This document shows, in pieces, positions 1 to 4,697 of a stretch of 11,288 nt of DNA. Under the pieces are notes generated by a model. The model searched no databases. It was given only the letters and a program-made list of their open reading frames with translations, and was not told where the DNA came from. The translations under genes and the position numbers were made by a program. The stretch is from an archaeon (lineage in GTDB: Archaea; Nanobdellota; Nanobdellia; Pacearchaeales; GW2011-AR1), in assembly GCA_030593225.1 (NCBI GenBank), contig JAUVHP010000033.1, positions 1 through 11,288 of the forward strand, given 5' to 3'. How positions within the stretch are numbered: the first letter of the stretch is position 1; every line of letters starts with the position of its first letter.

Positions 1-2
1 AA

Positions 3-614
3 GAATTAAGAAAAATTTTCAATGGTAAATTCATTATTACTAATTCTGTAAAAAAAGAAGCAATTGATAATCCTTTGAAAATAAAAAGATTTGAATTAGA
101 GGCGTTGAGAATAAAAAATCTTCTTGATGAAAAAGTTTTGGAACTTCCGCAATCTATTGGTGTGAAAGAATCTGATATATCAAAAATCACACAAAAATTA
201 TTAGATGAGGCGAATTCTCTTTTTGTTGGAAATGGCAAAGAGATTCATATTCTTGATGTTGGTGAGGCCTCATGTTTAGCGTTGAGTAGAATATTGAATA
301 ATCAAGGAGTGCATAATGTTATGGCAATTGATGAGAGGACAATGAGAATGCTTTGTGAAAAACCTAAAAATCTTAGGGAATTGCTTGAAAAAAAATTGCA
401 CACAAAAATTGTTTTGAAAAAAAGAAAAATAGATAGTTTTGCACAGTGTAAAATTATTCGGTCTGCTGAACTTATTTATGTTGCGTATAAAAAAGGTCTT
501 GTGCGACTTAAGAATGGGCAAGTATTAGATGCTTTGCTTTATGCTGTTCAGTTTAAGGGCTGTTCTATTTCTCATGATGAAATTAAAGAGATTAAAAGTT
601 GGGATAAACCTTAA
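3..614 (+). CDS. PIN-domain ribonuclease-like protein, 5'-truncated by the window edge
   Basis: The reading frame is open from base 3 to the TAA at 612-614 (203 codons) with no methionine before the window edge, so the real start lies upstream. A TTG at 75 falls inside conserved sequence and is not the start. Visible features fit an archaeal PIN-domain protein: an early segment TNSVKKEAID (a conserved acidic residue of the PIN active site), a central DVGEASCLALSR like the PIN 'GEA-x-A-x-AL' helix, then AIDERTMRML, which matches the third acidic strand (D-[DE]-R). PIN proteins are Mg-dependent nucleases acting on RNA; the expected N-terminal catalytic Asp is outside the window. The C-terminal tail (LLYAVQFKGCSIS) resembles the longer archaeal PIN proteins rather than VapC toxins, and no antitoxin gene is seen. 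The last codons overlap the putative promoter of tRNA-Trp. Family assignment is from motif memory; the RNA target is unknown. Confidence 0.72.
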   Translation, partial: ELRKIFNGKFIITNSVKKEAIDNPLKIKRFELEALRIKNLLDEKVLELPQSIGVKESDISKITQKLLDEANSLFVGNGKEIHILDVGEASCLALSRILNNQGVHNVMAIDERTMRMLCEKPKNLRELLEKKLHTKIVLKKRKIDSFAQCKIIRSAELIYVAYKKGLVRLKNGQVLDALLYAVQFKGCSISHDEIKEIKSWDKP

Positions 615-617
615 AAG
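606..617 (+). promoter_or_regulatory. Putative tRNA-Trp promoter (AAACCTTAAAAG)
   Basis: AAACCTTAAAA is shared exactly with the sequence upstream of tRNA-Val (minus strand, 4440-4450) and with an element after tRNA-Gly (3461-3471). It reads as a BRE plus TATA-like box. Here it overlaps the stop codon of the PIN gene and lies about 34 bp before the mature tRNA 5' end, which would leave a leader of about 8 nt. A second AT-rich TTATAAA at 629-635 is too close to the tRNA to be its TATA box. Confidence 0.45.
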
Positions 618-647
618 TTGATTAATTCTTATAAAACTACAATTTAT

Positions 648-718
648 GGGTTTGTAGTACACCGGTAGTATGTCGGCCTCCAGAGCCGAAGAAGGGGGTT
701 CAATTCCCTCCAAGCCCA
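648..718 (+). tRNA. tRNA-Trp (anticodon CCA)
   Basis: A full cloverleaf folds by hand: acceptor GGGTTTG/CAAGCCC with one U-G, D stem GTAC/GTAT, anticodon stem TCGGC/GCCGA with loop CTCCAGA (anticodon CCA at 680-682), a 4-nt variable loop, and T arm GGGGG-TTCAATT-CCCTC. The discriminator is A (718). The 3' CCA is not encoded. No intron is present, whereas many euryarchaeal tRNA-Trp genes carry a box C/D intron. The gene ends 1 nt before the stop codon of convergent gyrA. Confidence 0.96.
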
Positions 719-719
719 T

Positions 720-3155
720 TTATTCCAAAACCTCGTCGTGTTCTGGAACTTTAACTAAGTCAGTTACTAAATCACCTTGCTGAAGTTTTACAATTCGAAC
801 ACCTTGTGCTGCTCGTCCCATTACACGAATATTTTCTAAAGAAGTTCTTATTACTATCCCTTTTGCAGTTGTAATTATTATACTATCTTTATCATTTACT
901 GAAACTGTTGTTACAACGTCGCCTGTTTTTTCACTTATTTTTAAATTAATTACACCTTTTCCTGCTCGTGCAGTTTTTCTATAATTTTCAACAGCTGTTC
1001 TTTTACCATAACCTTTTTCTGAGATTGTTAAAACTGCTTGTGTATCTAAAACTTCTAAACTAACTACTTTATCTTTTGGTTTTAATTTAATTCCTGTAAC
1101 TCCATAACTTGCCCTTCCCATTGACCTCACATTTTTACTATTAAATCTAATTGCTTGTCCTTTTTTTGTTGCCAAAAGAATTTCTTGACCTTGTTTTTTA
1201 ATGATTTTAACTCCTATTACACTATCTGAACCGTCGGTAGGAATATTTATTGCTTTAACACCTGAAGCCCGTGGTTTTGAAAAATGTGTTAGTGAAATTT
1301 TTTTCACATGTCCTTTTTCTGTTGCAATAAATAAATCGTCTTCAAATTCTTTAACTGAAATTACATTAGTTATTTTTTCATTTTTAAGATTTAATAAATT
1401 AATTATTGCTTTTCCTTTTCCATATTTTTCTGCTGCTGGAATATCGTAGGACTTTAGCCAAAGCACTCTTCCTCTTGTTGTGAATAACATTAAATAATCG
1501 TGTGTTGAACAAGTGATTAATTGGTTTACAAAATCACCTGTTGATAAATTGCTTCCAATTACTCCTTTTCCTCCTCGTTTTTGTTCCCTATAAGATTGAA
1601 CATCAATTCTTTTACAATATCCTTTTTCAGTAATTGTTACTACGACATCTTTTTTCTCAACTAAATCTTTTTCTGAAATTTCTGAAATTCTTTGTATGAC
1701 TTGTGTTCTTCTTTTGTCACCATATTTATTTTTTAATTCAGTTACTTCTTTAATAATTATTTTCAAAATCTCTTTAATATCTCCTAAGACAATTTCTAAT
1801 TCTGCAATTTTCTTTTTTAGTTCTTCATCTTCTTTTTTTAATTTATCGTTTTCCATAGAACTAAGCTGTCTTAATTTTGTATCTAAAATTGCATCAACTT
1901 GTCTTTTTGTGAACTTGAATTTTTCTTTTAAATCTTCTGCAGGAGTTTTGCTTTTTTGAATTATTTTAATTATCTCGTCTATATGCTTTAATGCTTTTAG
2001 CAAACCTTCAACTATTTCTTGTCGCTCTTGTGCTTTTTTTAATTCAAATTTAGACCTTTTTGTTATAATACTTTTTCTATATTTTACATAATTTTCTAAG
2101 ACATCTTTTAATCCTAATATTTTTGGTTGTTTTCCAACAAGTGCTAAGAAATTTACATTAAAACTATCTTGTAGCCGAGTATATTTGTATAACGAGTTTA
2201 TAACAAATTTGGAGCTTGCGTCTTTTTTTAATTCAATGACGATTCTTATTTTTCCCTTTGATGATTCATCTCTTAAATCTGAAATGTCTTTTATTTTTTT
2301 ATCCCTTACTAAATTTGCGATTTGTGTTACTAAAATAGATTTATTTAACATATAAGGAATTTCTGTTATGATAATTGCTTCTTTGTTTTTGAAAGTTTCT
2401 GTTGTTAATTTCCCACGCATAATCATTCTTCCTCTTCCTGTTTGATACAACTCTTTCATATCTCCTTGCACCATTCCACCTGTTGGAAAATCTGGTCCTG
2501 TGATAATTTTGCAAAGTTCATCTAAAGAAATTTCAGGGTTTTTTGTGTAAGCAATTATTGCATCTGTAACTTCTGTTAAATTATGTGGAGGGATATTTGT
2601 TGCCATTCCTACTGCAATTCCTGTTGCTCCGTTTAACAATAAAGTTGGTAATTTTCCTGGAAGCAGTTCTGGTTCTTTTAAAGAGTTGTCAAAATTAGGA
2701 TTGAATTTTACTGTTTCTTTATCAATATCTTGAAGTAATTCTGAAGAAATTTGCATTAGTTTTGCTTCTGTATAACGATAAGCTGCTGGTGGGTCGCCGT
2801 CGATTGAACCGAAATTACCTTGTCCAAAAACTAGAGGGTATCTTAGTGAAAAGTCCTGTGCCATTCGCACCATTGCGTCATAAATTGCAGTGTCTCCATG
2901 AGGATGGTATTTACCAATTACATCTCCTACTACTCTTGCTGATTTTTTTGTTTGGGTGTTTGGCTTTAATCCCATTTGCTGCATTGCATAAAGAATTCTT
3001 CGCTGAACTGGTTTTAGACCGTCTTCAATTGAAGGAATTGCACGCGAAACAATAACACTCATTGCATAATCAAGGTATGCTTTTTTCATTTCTGTTGAAA
3101 CTTCTATGTTTACAACGCCTTTTTCAGGAACTAAAGTAATTTGTTTATCTTCCAT
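720..3155 (-). CDS. gyrA: DNA gyrase subunit A
   Basis: An 811-residue type IIA topoisomerase subunit that breaks and rejoins DNA; with GyrB it introduces negative supercoils using ATP. Seen directly: N-terminal GyrA start with SRAIPSIEDGLKPVQRRILY (about 37-56); quinolone-pocket helix GDVIGKYHPHGDTAIYD (77-93); catalytic Arg-Tyr in AAYRYTEA (R127, Y128); the coiled-coil tower around 350-440; and the gyrase-specific GyrA box QKRGGKG near residues 523-530, which separates it from topoisomerase IV. The remaining 300 residues fit the DNA-wrapping beta-pinwheel. At 811 aa it is slightly shorter than E. coli GyrA (875). Position 89, equivalent to E. coli Ser83, is Thr, and the residue two before the catalytic Tyr is Tyr rather than the E. 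coli Met. The start is supported by GGAG at 3166-3169, 10 nt upstream. gyrB is not adjacent. The stop codon is 1 nt from tRNA-Trp. Confidence 0.98.
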   Translation of the reverse strand: MEDKQITLVPEKGVVNIEVSTEMKKAYLDYAMSVIVSRAIPSIEDGLKPVQRRILYAMQQMGLKPNTQTKKSARVVGDVIGKYHPHGDTAIYDAMVRMAQDFSLRYPLVFGQGNFGSIDGDPPAAYRYTEAKLMQISSELLQDIDKETVKFNPNFDNSLKEPELLPGKLPTLLLNGATGIAVGMATNIPPHNLTEVTDAIIAYTKNPEISLDELCKIITGPDFPTGGMVQGDMKELYQTGRGRMIMRGKLTTETFKNKEAIIITEIPYMLNKSILVTQIANLVRDKKIKDISDLRDESSKGKIRIVIELKKDASSKFVINSLYKYTRLQDSFNVNFLALVGKQPKILGLKDVLENYVKYRKSIITKRSKFELKKAQERQEIVEGLLKALKHIDEIIKIIQKSKTPAEDLKEKFKFTKRQVDAILDTKLRQLSSMENDKLKKEDEELKKKIAELEIVLGDIKEILKIIIKEVTELKNKYGDKRRTQVIQRISEISEKDLVEKKDVVVTITEKGYCKRIDVQSYREQKRGGKGVIGSNLSTGDFVNQLITCSTHDYLMLFTTRGRVLWLKSYDIPAAEKYGKGKAIINLLNLKNEKITNVISVKEFEDDLFIATEKGHVKKISLTHFSKPRASGVKAINIPTDGSDSVIGVKIIKKQGQEILLATKKGQAIRFNSKNVRSMGRASYGVTGIKLKPKDKVVSLEVLDTQAVLTISEKGYGKRTAVENYRKTARAGKGVINLKISEKTGDVVTTVSVNDKDSIIITTAKGIVIRTSLENIRVMGRAAQGVRIVKLQQGDLVTDLVKVPEHDEVLE

Positions 3156-3165
3156 TCGAAATAAT

Positions 3166-3169
3166 CTCC
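3166..3169 (-). promoter_or_regulatory. Shine-Dalgarno of gyrA (GGAG)
   Basis: GGAG in the context TGGAGAT, 10 nt before the ATG. It fixes the gyrA start and shows that this gene has a leadered mRNA, unlike most first genes in the window. Confidence 0.6.
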
Positions 3170-3242
3170 ATTCTATTTTCGGATGTATGAAAAATTTTCA
3201 ATTTTACTTCCATTTAGAATGTTATAATTAAAAATGGTTTAT

Positions 3243-3252
3243 GTTTTTAAAG
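3243..3252 (-). promoter_or_regulatory. gyrA TATA box (CTTTAAAAAC)
   Basis: On the minus strand CTTTAAAAACATAAA is identical over 15 bases to the TATA region before the cupin gene (9745-9759). It lies about 92 bp before the gyrA ATG, so the predicted leader is about 65 nt. The adjacent inverted repeat at 3250-3286 overlaps its upstream edge. Confidence 0.5.
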
Positions 3253-3286
3253 TTTGTTCTATGTTCTCTGTGTAAAGAACAAACTT
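3250..3286 (-). promoter_or_regulatory. Inverted repeat at the gyrA promoter, candidate operator
   Basis: Perfect 11-bp arms AAGTTTGTTCT (3250-3260) and AGAACAAACTT (3276-3286) are separated by 15 bp. The inner arm abuts and partly overlaps the predicted BRE/TATA of gyrA. A dimeric regulator bound here would compete with TBP/TFB. The binding protein is not identifiable from the sequence; a plain hairpin is the alternative. Confidence 0.45.
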
Positions 3287-3311
3287 CAGATTAATGAGTA
3301 AAATTTGGTAG

Positions 3312-3332
3312 AAACAAATCTTTGATTTGTTT
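3312..3332. repeat. Short perfect inverted repeat (9-bp arms, TTT loop)
   Basis: AAACAAATC, TTT, then GATTTGTTT, lying between the gyrA promoter and the tRNA-Gly promoter. It could form a tight hairpin in either strand's RNA or be a protein site. No T-run follows on the plus strand, so a factor-independent terminator is not evident. Confidence 0.4.
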
Positions 3333-3353
3333 TGAAGGTTACTGGTAAGAAAA

Positions 3354-3361
3354 TTTAAATA
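3354..3361 (+). promoter_or_regulatory. tRNA-Gly TATA box (TTTAAATA)
   Basis: The TATA centre is about 26-27 bp before the first base of the mature tRNA, the same spacing seen for leaderless mRNAs in this window. It predicts transcription starting at or within 1-2 nt of the mature tRNA 5' end. Confidence 0.55.
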
Positions 3362-3383
3362 TCAAGAGTATATCTCTTTTTAT

Positions 3384-3454
3384 GCGTGGTTGGTTCATCG
3401 GTAGAATTTTTCGTTGCCAACGAAGAGAGCCGGGTTCGATTCCCGGACCACGCA
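3384..3454 (+). tRNA. tRNA-Gly (anticodon GCC)
   Basis: Cloverleaf: acceptor GCGTGGT/ACCACGC fully paired, D stem GTTC/GAAT, anticodon stem TTTCG/CGAAG with loop TTGCCAA (anticodon GCC at 3416-3418), variable loop AGAG, T arm CCGGG-TTCGATT-CCCGG, discriminator A. CCA is not encoded and no intron is seen. Confidence 0.97.
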
Positions 3455-3460
3455 TATAAT

Positions 3461-3491
3461 AAACCTTAAAAATGTTTAAATTATAAAGATT
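3461..3491 (+). repeat. Orphan copy of the tRNA-Val promoter element (inverted-repeat partner of 4420-4450)
   Basis: AAACCTTAAAAAT, three variable bases, then TAAATTATAAAGATT. It matches 28 of 31 positions of the minus-strand sequence just upstream of tRNA-Val (4450 down to 4420). No gene starts within 60 bp downstream on this strand; transcription from it would run antisense into the 3' end of the toxin gene. It may be the remains of a lost tRNA neighbour or an arm of a recombination pair. Confidence 0.5.
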
Positions 3492-3509
3492 GTTAAGAAA
3501 ATTAAAATT

Positions 3510-3824
3510 TTAGAATCCAAAAATATCCTCGTAATCTTTATGATTCATCCAATCAAGAACAATAGAAAATATTTCTAATTCATTCTTAGCTTTAATTGTA
3601 TAAATCATTCTCCAAGCACTAGGCAAATTATAAATCATTAAACTATCATGAATTCTGAATTTTTTAGGAACTAATTTTTTCTTTACTCTGCGACCAGCAA
3701 AAGGGTTTTCCTTTAAATCATTAATTGCTCTCATCAAAGCTTTTTTAATCGGGTCTTTATTTGATAGTTCATTAAACTTATTTTTCAAATCAATATCTAA
3801 AAATATAACTTTCTTAATTTTCAT
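3510..3824 (-). CDS. RelE/ParE-like toxin of a type II toxin-antitoxin pair
   Basis: A 104-residue small basic protein. The C-terminal half carries NLPSAWRMIYTI (66-77) and then EIFSIVLDWMNHKDYEDIF (84-102), the strand pattern of RelE/ParE-superfamily proteins, where the central Arg lies on the strand facing the RNA or target. The N-terminal half has two predicted helices (about 12-40) followed by a lysine/arginine-rich turn GRRVKKKLVPKK (44-55). RelE members cleave mRNA at the ribosome and ParE members poison gyrase; which applies here cannot be decided from sequence. The start codon overlaps the stop of the upstream gene (ATGA), which is typical of translationally coupled antitoxin-toxin pairs. 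Downstream the minus strand becomes T-rich (3490-3509), a plausible archaeal terminator. The family call is from recalled motif pattern. Confidence 0.72.
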   Translation of the reverse strand: MKIKKVIFLDIDLKNKFNELSNKDPIKKALMRAINDLKENPFAGRRVKKKLVPKKFRIHDSLMIYNLPSAWRMIYTIKAKNELEIFSIVLDWMNHKDYEDIFGF

Positions 3825-4087
3825 ATTTCCAACTCTTTCATATTTTTAAATTTTTCAAAAAATTCTGGATCCCAAATATAAATAACATATCCATCTCTGT
3901 CAAATCCGATTCTATTTATTTCTTCTAAATATGCCATAATGACTTGGAATGTTCCCCAAAGCATTTTTTTAGGAAGTGCATGAAATAAATTTGTTTTTTT
4001 GAATTCTCCGCTATTCTCGTGAATAAAATTATCTACCATTAAAACTGTTTGAAGTGTTGGCGACCTTGTTTTTTGTTGTAACTGCAT
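3821..4087 (-). CDS. Putative antitoxin, winged-helix-like DNA-binding protein
   Basis: An 88-residue protein encoded immediately before, and overlapping by 4 nt, the RelE/ParE-like toxin. Residues about 9-75 read as helix (TLQTVLMVDNFIHEN), helix (EFKKTNLFHALP), recognition-type helix (MLWGTFQVIMAYLEEINRI), then a hairpin wing with DRDGYVIYIWDPE, the layout of a small winged-helix domain. The short acidic-basic tail (76-88) could wrap the toxin. Role as antitoxin and autorepressor is inferred from gene order, overlap, size and the palindromic operator at 4109-4138 in its promoter. I do not recognise a named antitoxin family. The start ATG is chosen because the TATA/operator region ends about 20 bp before it. 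Confidence 0.6.
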   Translation of the reverse strand: MQLQQKTRSPTLQTVLMVDNFIHENSGEFKKTNLFHALPKKMLWGTFQVIMAYLEEINRIGFDRDGYVIYIWDPEFFEKFKNMKELEI

Positions 4088-4108
4088 TTTATTATTTATA
4101 GTATTTAT

Positions 4109-4138
4109 TGATTATATAATCAACTGATTATATAAATG
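4109..4138 (-). promoter_or_regulatory. Promoter and palindromic operator of the toxin-antitoxin pair
   Basis: A perfect 14-bp palindrome TGATTATATAATCA (4109-4122) is followed by a second, half-symmetric copy TGATTATATAAATG (4125-4138); the 11-base TGATTATATAA is repeated exactly at a 16-bp spacing. On the minus strand the distal copy doubles as the TATA box, and the perfect palindrome lies between it and the predicted start of transcription. This suits autorepression by the antitoxin or toxin-antitoxin complex. Confidence 0.6.
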
Positions 4139-4181
4139 TTTCTGCAATGTAATGAAAAATTCTATGATTGTTAAAAAATCA

Positions 4182-4201
4182 AATGGTCCTACGAGGAATC
4201 G
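4182..4201 (-). repeat. Detached duplicate of the tRNA-Val 3' end (att-like)
   Basis: The 20 bases AATGGTCCTACGAGGAATCG are identical to 4341-4360, which span the discriminator, the 3' acceptor strand and part of the T arm of tRNA-Val. The copy lies 159 bp away in the same orientation. Directly after it the plus strand reads GCGTCGT, which also occurs in the tRNA (4384-4390), as if the copy were a tRNA with an internal deletion. Such duplicates are typical scars of integration at tRNA 3' ends. Confidence 0.6.
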
Positions 4202-4218
4202 GCGTCGTGAACAAGTCA

Positions 4219-4252
4219 CTCACTGCATTCCAAAATTAAAAATTTCGAAACA
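4219..4252. repeat. 34-bp direct repeat, copy 1
   Basis: Identical over 34 bases to 4280-4313 (begins CTCACTGCATTCC, ends TTTCGAAACA); the unit period is 61 bp. On the minus strand each copy contains TTTTTAATTTT, so the pair could serve as tandem T-rich terminators for tRNA-Val. The 27-bp stretch between copies is unrelated to the repeat. Confidence 0.85.
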
Positions 4253-4279
4253 TAATCTCGTGATTTTATGGATAAATCG

Positions 4280-4313
4280 CTCACTGCATTCCAAAATTAA
4301 AAATTTCGAAACA
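4280..4313. repeat. 34-bp direct repeat, copy 2
   Basis: The second exact copy of the repeat at 4219-4252. It is the first encountered by transcription leaving tRNA-Val on the minus strand, 30 bp after the tRNA 3' end. Confidence 0.85.
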
Positions 4314-4342
4314 CAAACCCCAGAGGGCTTCGATTCAAAGAA

Positions 4343-4414
4343 TGGTCCTACGAGGAATCGAACCTCGGTCTACGCGGTGTAAACGCGTCGTCTTAGCCGT
4401 TGGACTATAGGACC
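4343..4414 (-). tRNA. tRNA-Val (anticodon UAC)
   Basis: On the minus strand: acceptor GGTCCTA/TAGGACC fully paired, D stem GTCC/AGAC (last pair mismatched, as is common at 13-22), anticodon stem ACGCG/CGCGT with loop TTTACAC (anticodon TAC, positions 4381-4379), variable loop AGAC, T arm CGAGG-TTCGATT-CCTCG, discriminator A (4343). CCA is not encoded. Its 3' end is duplicated at 4182-4201, and its promoter region is duplicated in inverted orientation at 3461-3491. Confidence 0.96.
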
Positions 4415-4419
4415 TAATA

Positions 4420-4450
4420 AATCTTTATAATTTATGGATTTTTAAGGTTT
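4420..4450 (-). promoter_or_regulatory. tRNA-Val promoter element
   Basis: Read on the minus strand: AAACCTTAAAAAT, CCA, TAAATTATAAAGATT. CTTAAAAA is the likely TATA box, centred about 28 bp before the mature tRNA 5' end. It shares 11 bases with the tRNA-Trp upstream region and 28 of 31 with the orphan copy at 3461-3491. Confidence 0.5.
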
Positions 4451-4458
4451 TTCTATTA

Positions 4459-4638
4459 TCAAGAATTTCCATTCATATCCTTATAACTTCCATGAAATCC
4501 TAAATCTAAAGAATATAATTCTTGCTCAAGATTGCTATATTTTTTCCAACTATTTCCATCTAATTTTTTATAAAAAGAATTTAGGTGCAAACTTTCTAAT
4601 TGATTTGTTACTAAATATTTATTGGCTCCATATTCCAT
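4459..4638 (-). CDS. Small uncharacterised protein, 59 aa
   Basis: A 59-codon frame starting MEYGANKYL and ending KDMNGNS, with TGA at 4459-4461. I recognise no family; it is soluble-looking, with no membrane segment, and rich in Ser, Asn, Lys and Leu. The frame stays open further upstream to 4737, but that would run through the divergent promoter and into the start of the neighbouring nucleotidyltransferase, so I choose the ATG at 4638. The main support is positional: a TATA sequence (minus strand TTTTATA, centre 4663) lies 25 bp before this ATG, the same distance as for six other apparent leaderless genes here. It shares a near-palindromic AT block with the divergent gene. It lies upstream of and collinear with tRNA-Val. 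It may be non-coding; peptide or ribosome-profiling evidence would decide. Confidence 0.4.
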   Translation of the reverse strand: MEYGANKYLVTNQLESLHLNSFYKKLDGNSWKKYSNLEQELYSLDLGFHGSYKDMNGNS

Positions 4639-4659
4639 AAAACAAATAGTTTTCAAAAC

Positions 4660-4675
4660 TATAAAAATATTTATA
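4660..4675. promoter_or_regulatory. Bidirectional TATA block between two divergent leaderless starts
   Basis: TATAAAAATATTTATA is nearly its own reverse complement. The plus-strand TTTATA centre (4672) is 25-26 bp before the ATG at 4698; the minus-strand centre (4663) is 25 bp before the ATG at 4638. Confidence 0.55.
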
Positions 4676-4697
4676 TCCCTTTTTCTTAATTTATTTA

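Noticed and set aside
276..521. Minus-strand frame opposite the PIN gene
   Set aside because: Antisense shadow, rich in Phe, Asn and Ile, with no promoter.
75..614. TTG at 75 as the start of the PIN protein
   Set aside because: Conserved PIN sequence (TNSVKKEAID) is encoded upstream in the same frame, which remains open to the window edge.
629..635. TTATAAA directly before tRNA-Trp as its TATA box
   Set aside because: It is only about 15 bp from the mature 5' end, too close for archaeal TBP/TFB-directed initiation at or before the tRNA.
525..719. A 64-codon minus-strand frame beginning MGLEGIEPPSSALEAD
   Set aside because: It is the antisense translation of tRNA-Trp, a well-known artefact (GLEGIEPPSSALEA-type spurious proteins); it continues antisense into the PIN gene.
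1201..3055. Three plus-strand frames (1201-1449, 1696-1959, 2762-3055) opposite gyrA
   Set aside because: They are antisense to a strongly conserved gene, with Leu/Ser/Phe-rich low-complexity translations and no ribosome sites.
4219..4313. A two-repeat CRISPR mini-array
   Set aside because: Only two copies, 34 bp with a 27-bp gap, no clear dyad in the repeat, no cas genes, and adjacency to a tRNA; better read as a simple direct repeat.
4152..4382. A 76-codon plus-strand frame ending in GPTRNRTSVYAV
   Set aside because: It is the antisense translation of tRNA-Val plus its duplicated 3' end and the 34-bp repeats; no promoter or ribosome site fits, and similar 'GPTRNRTSV' frames arise from tRNAs.
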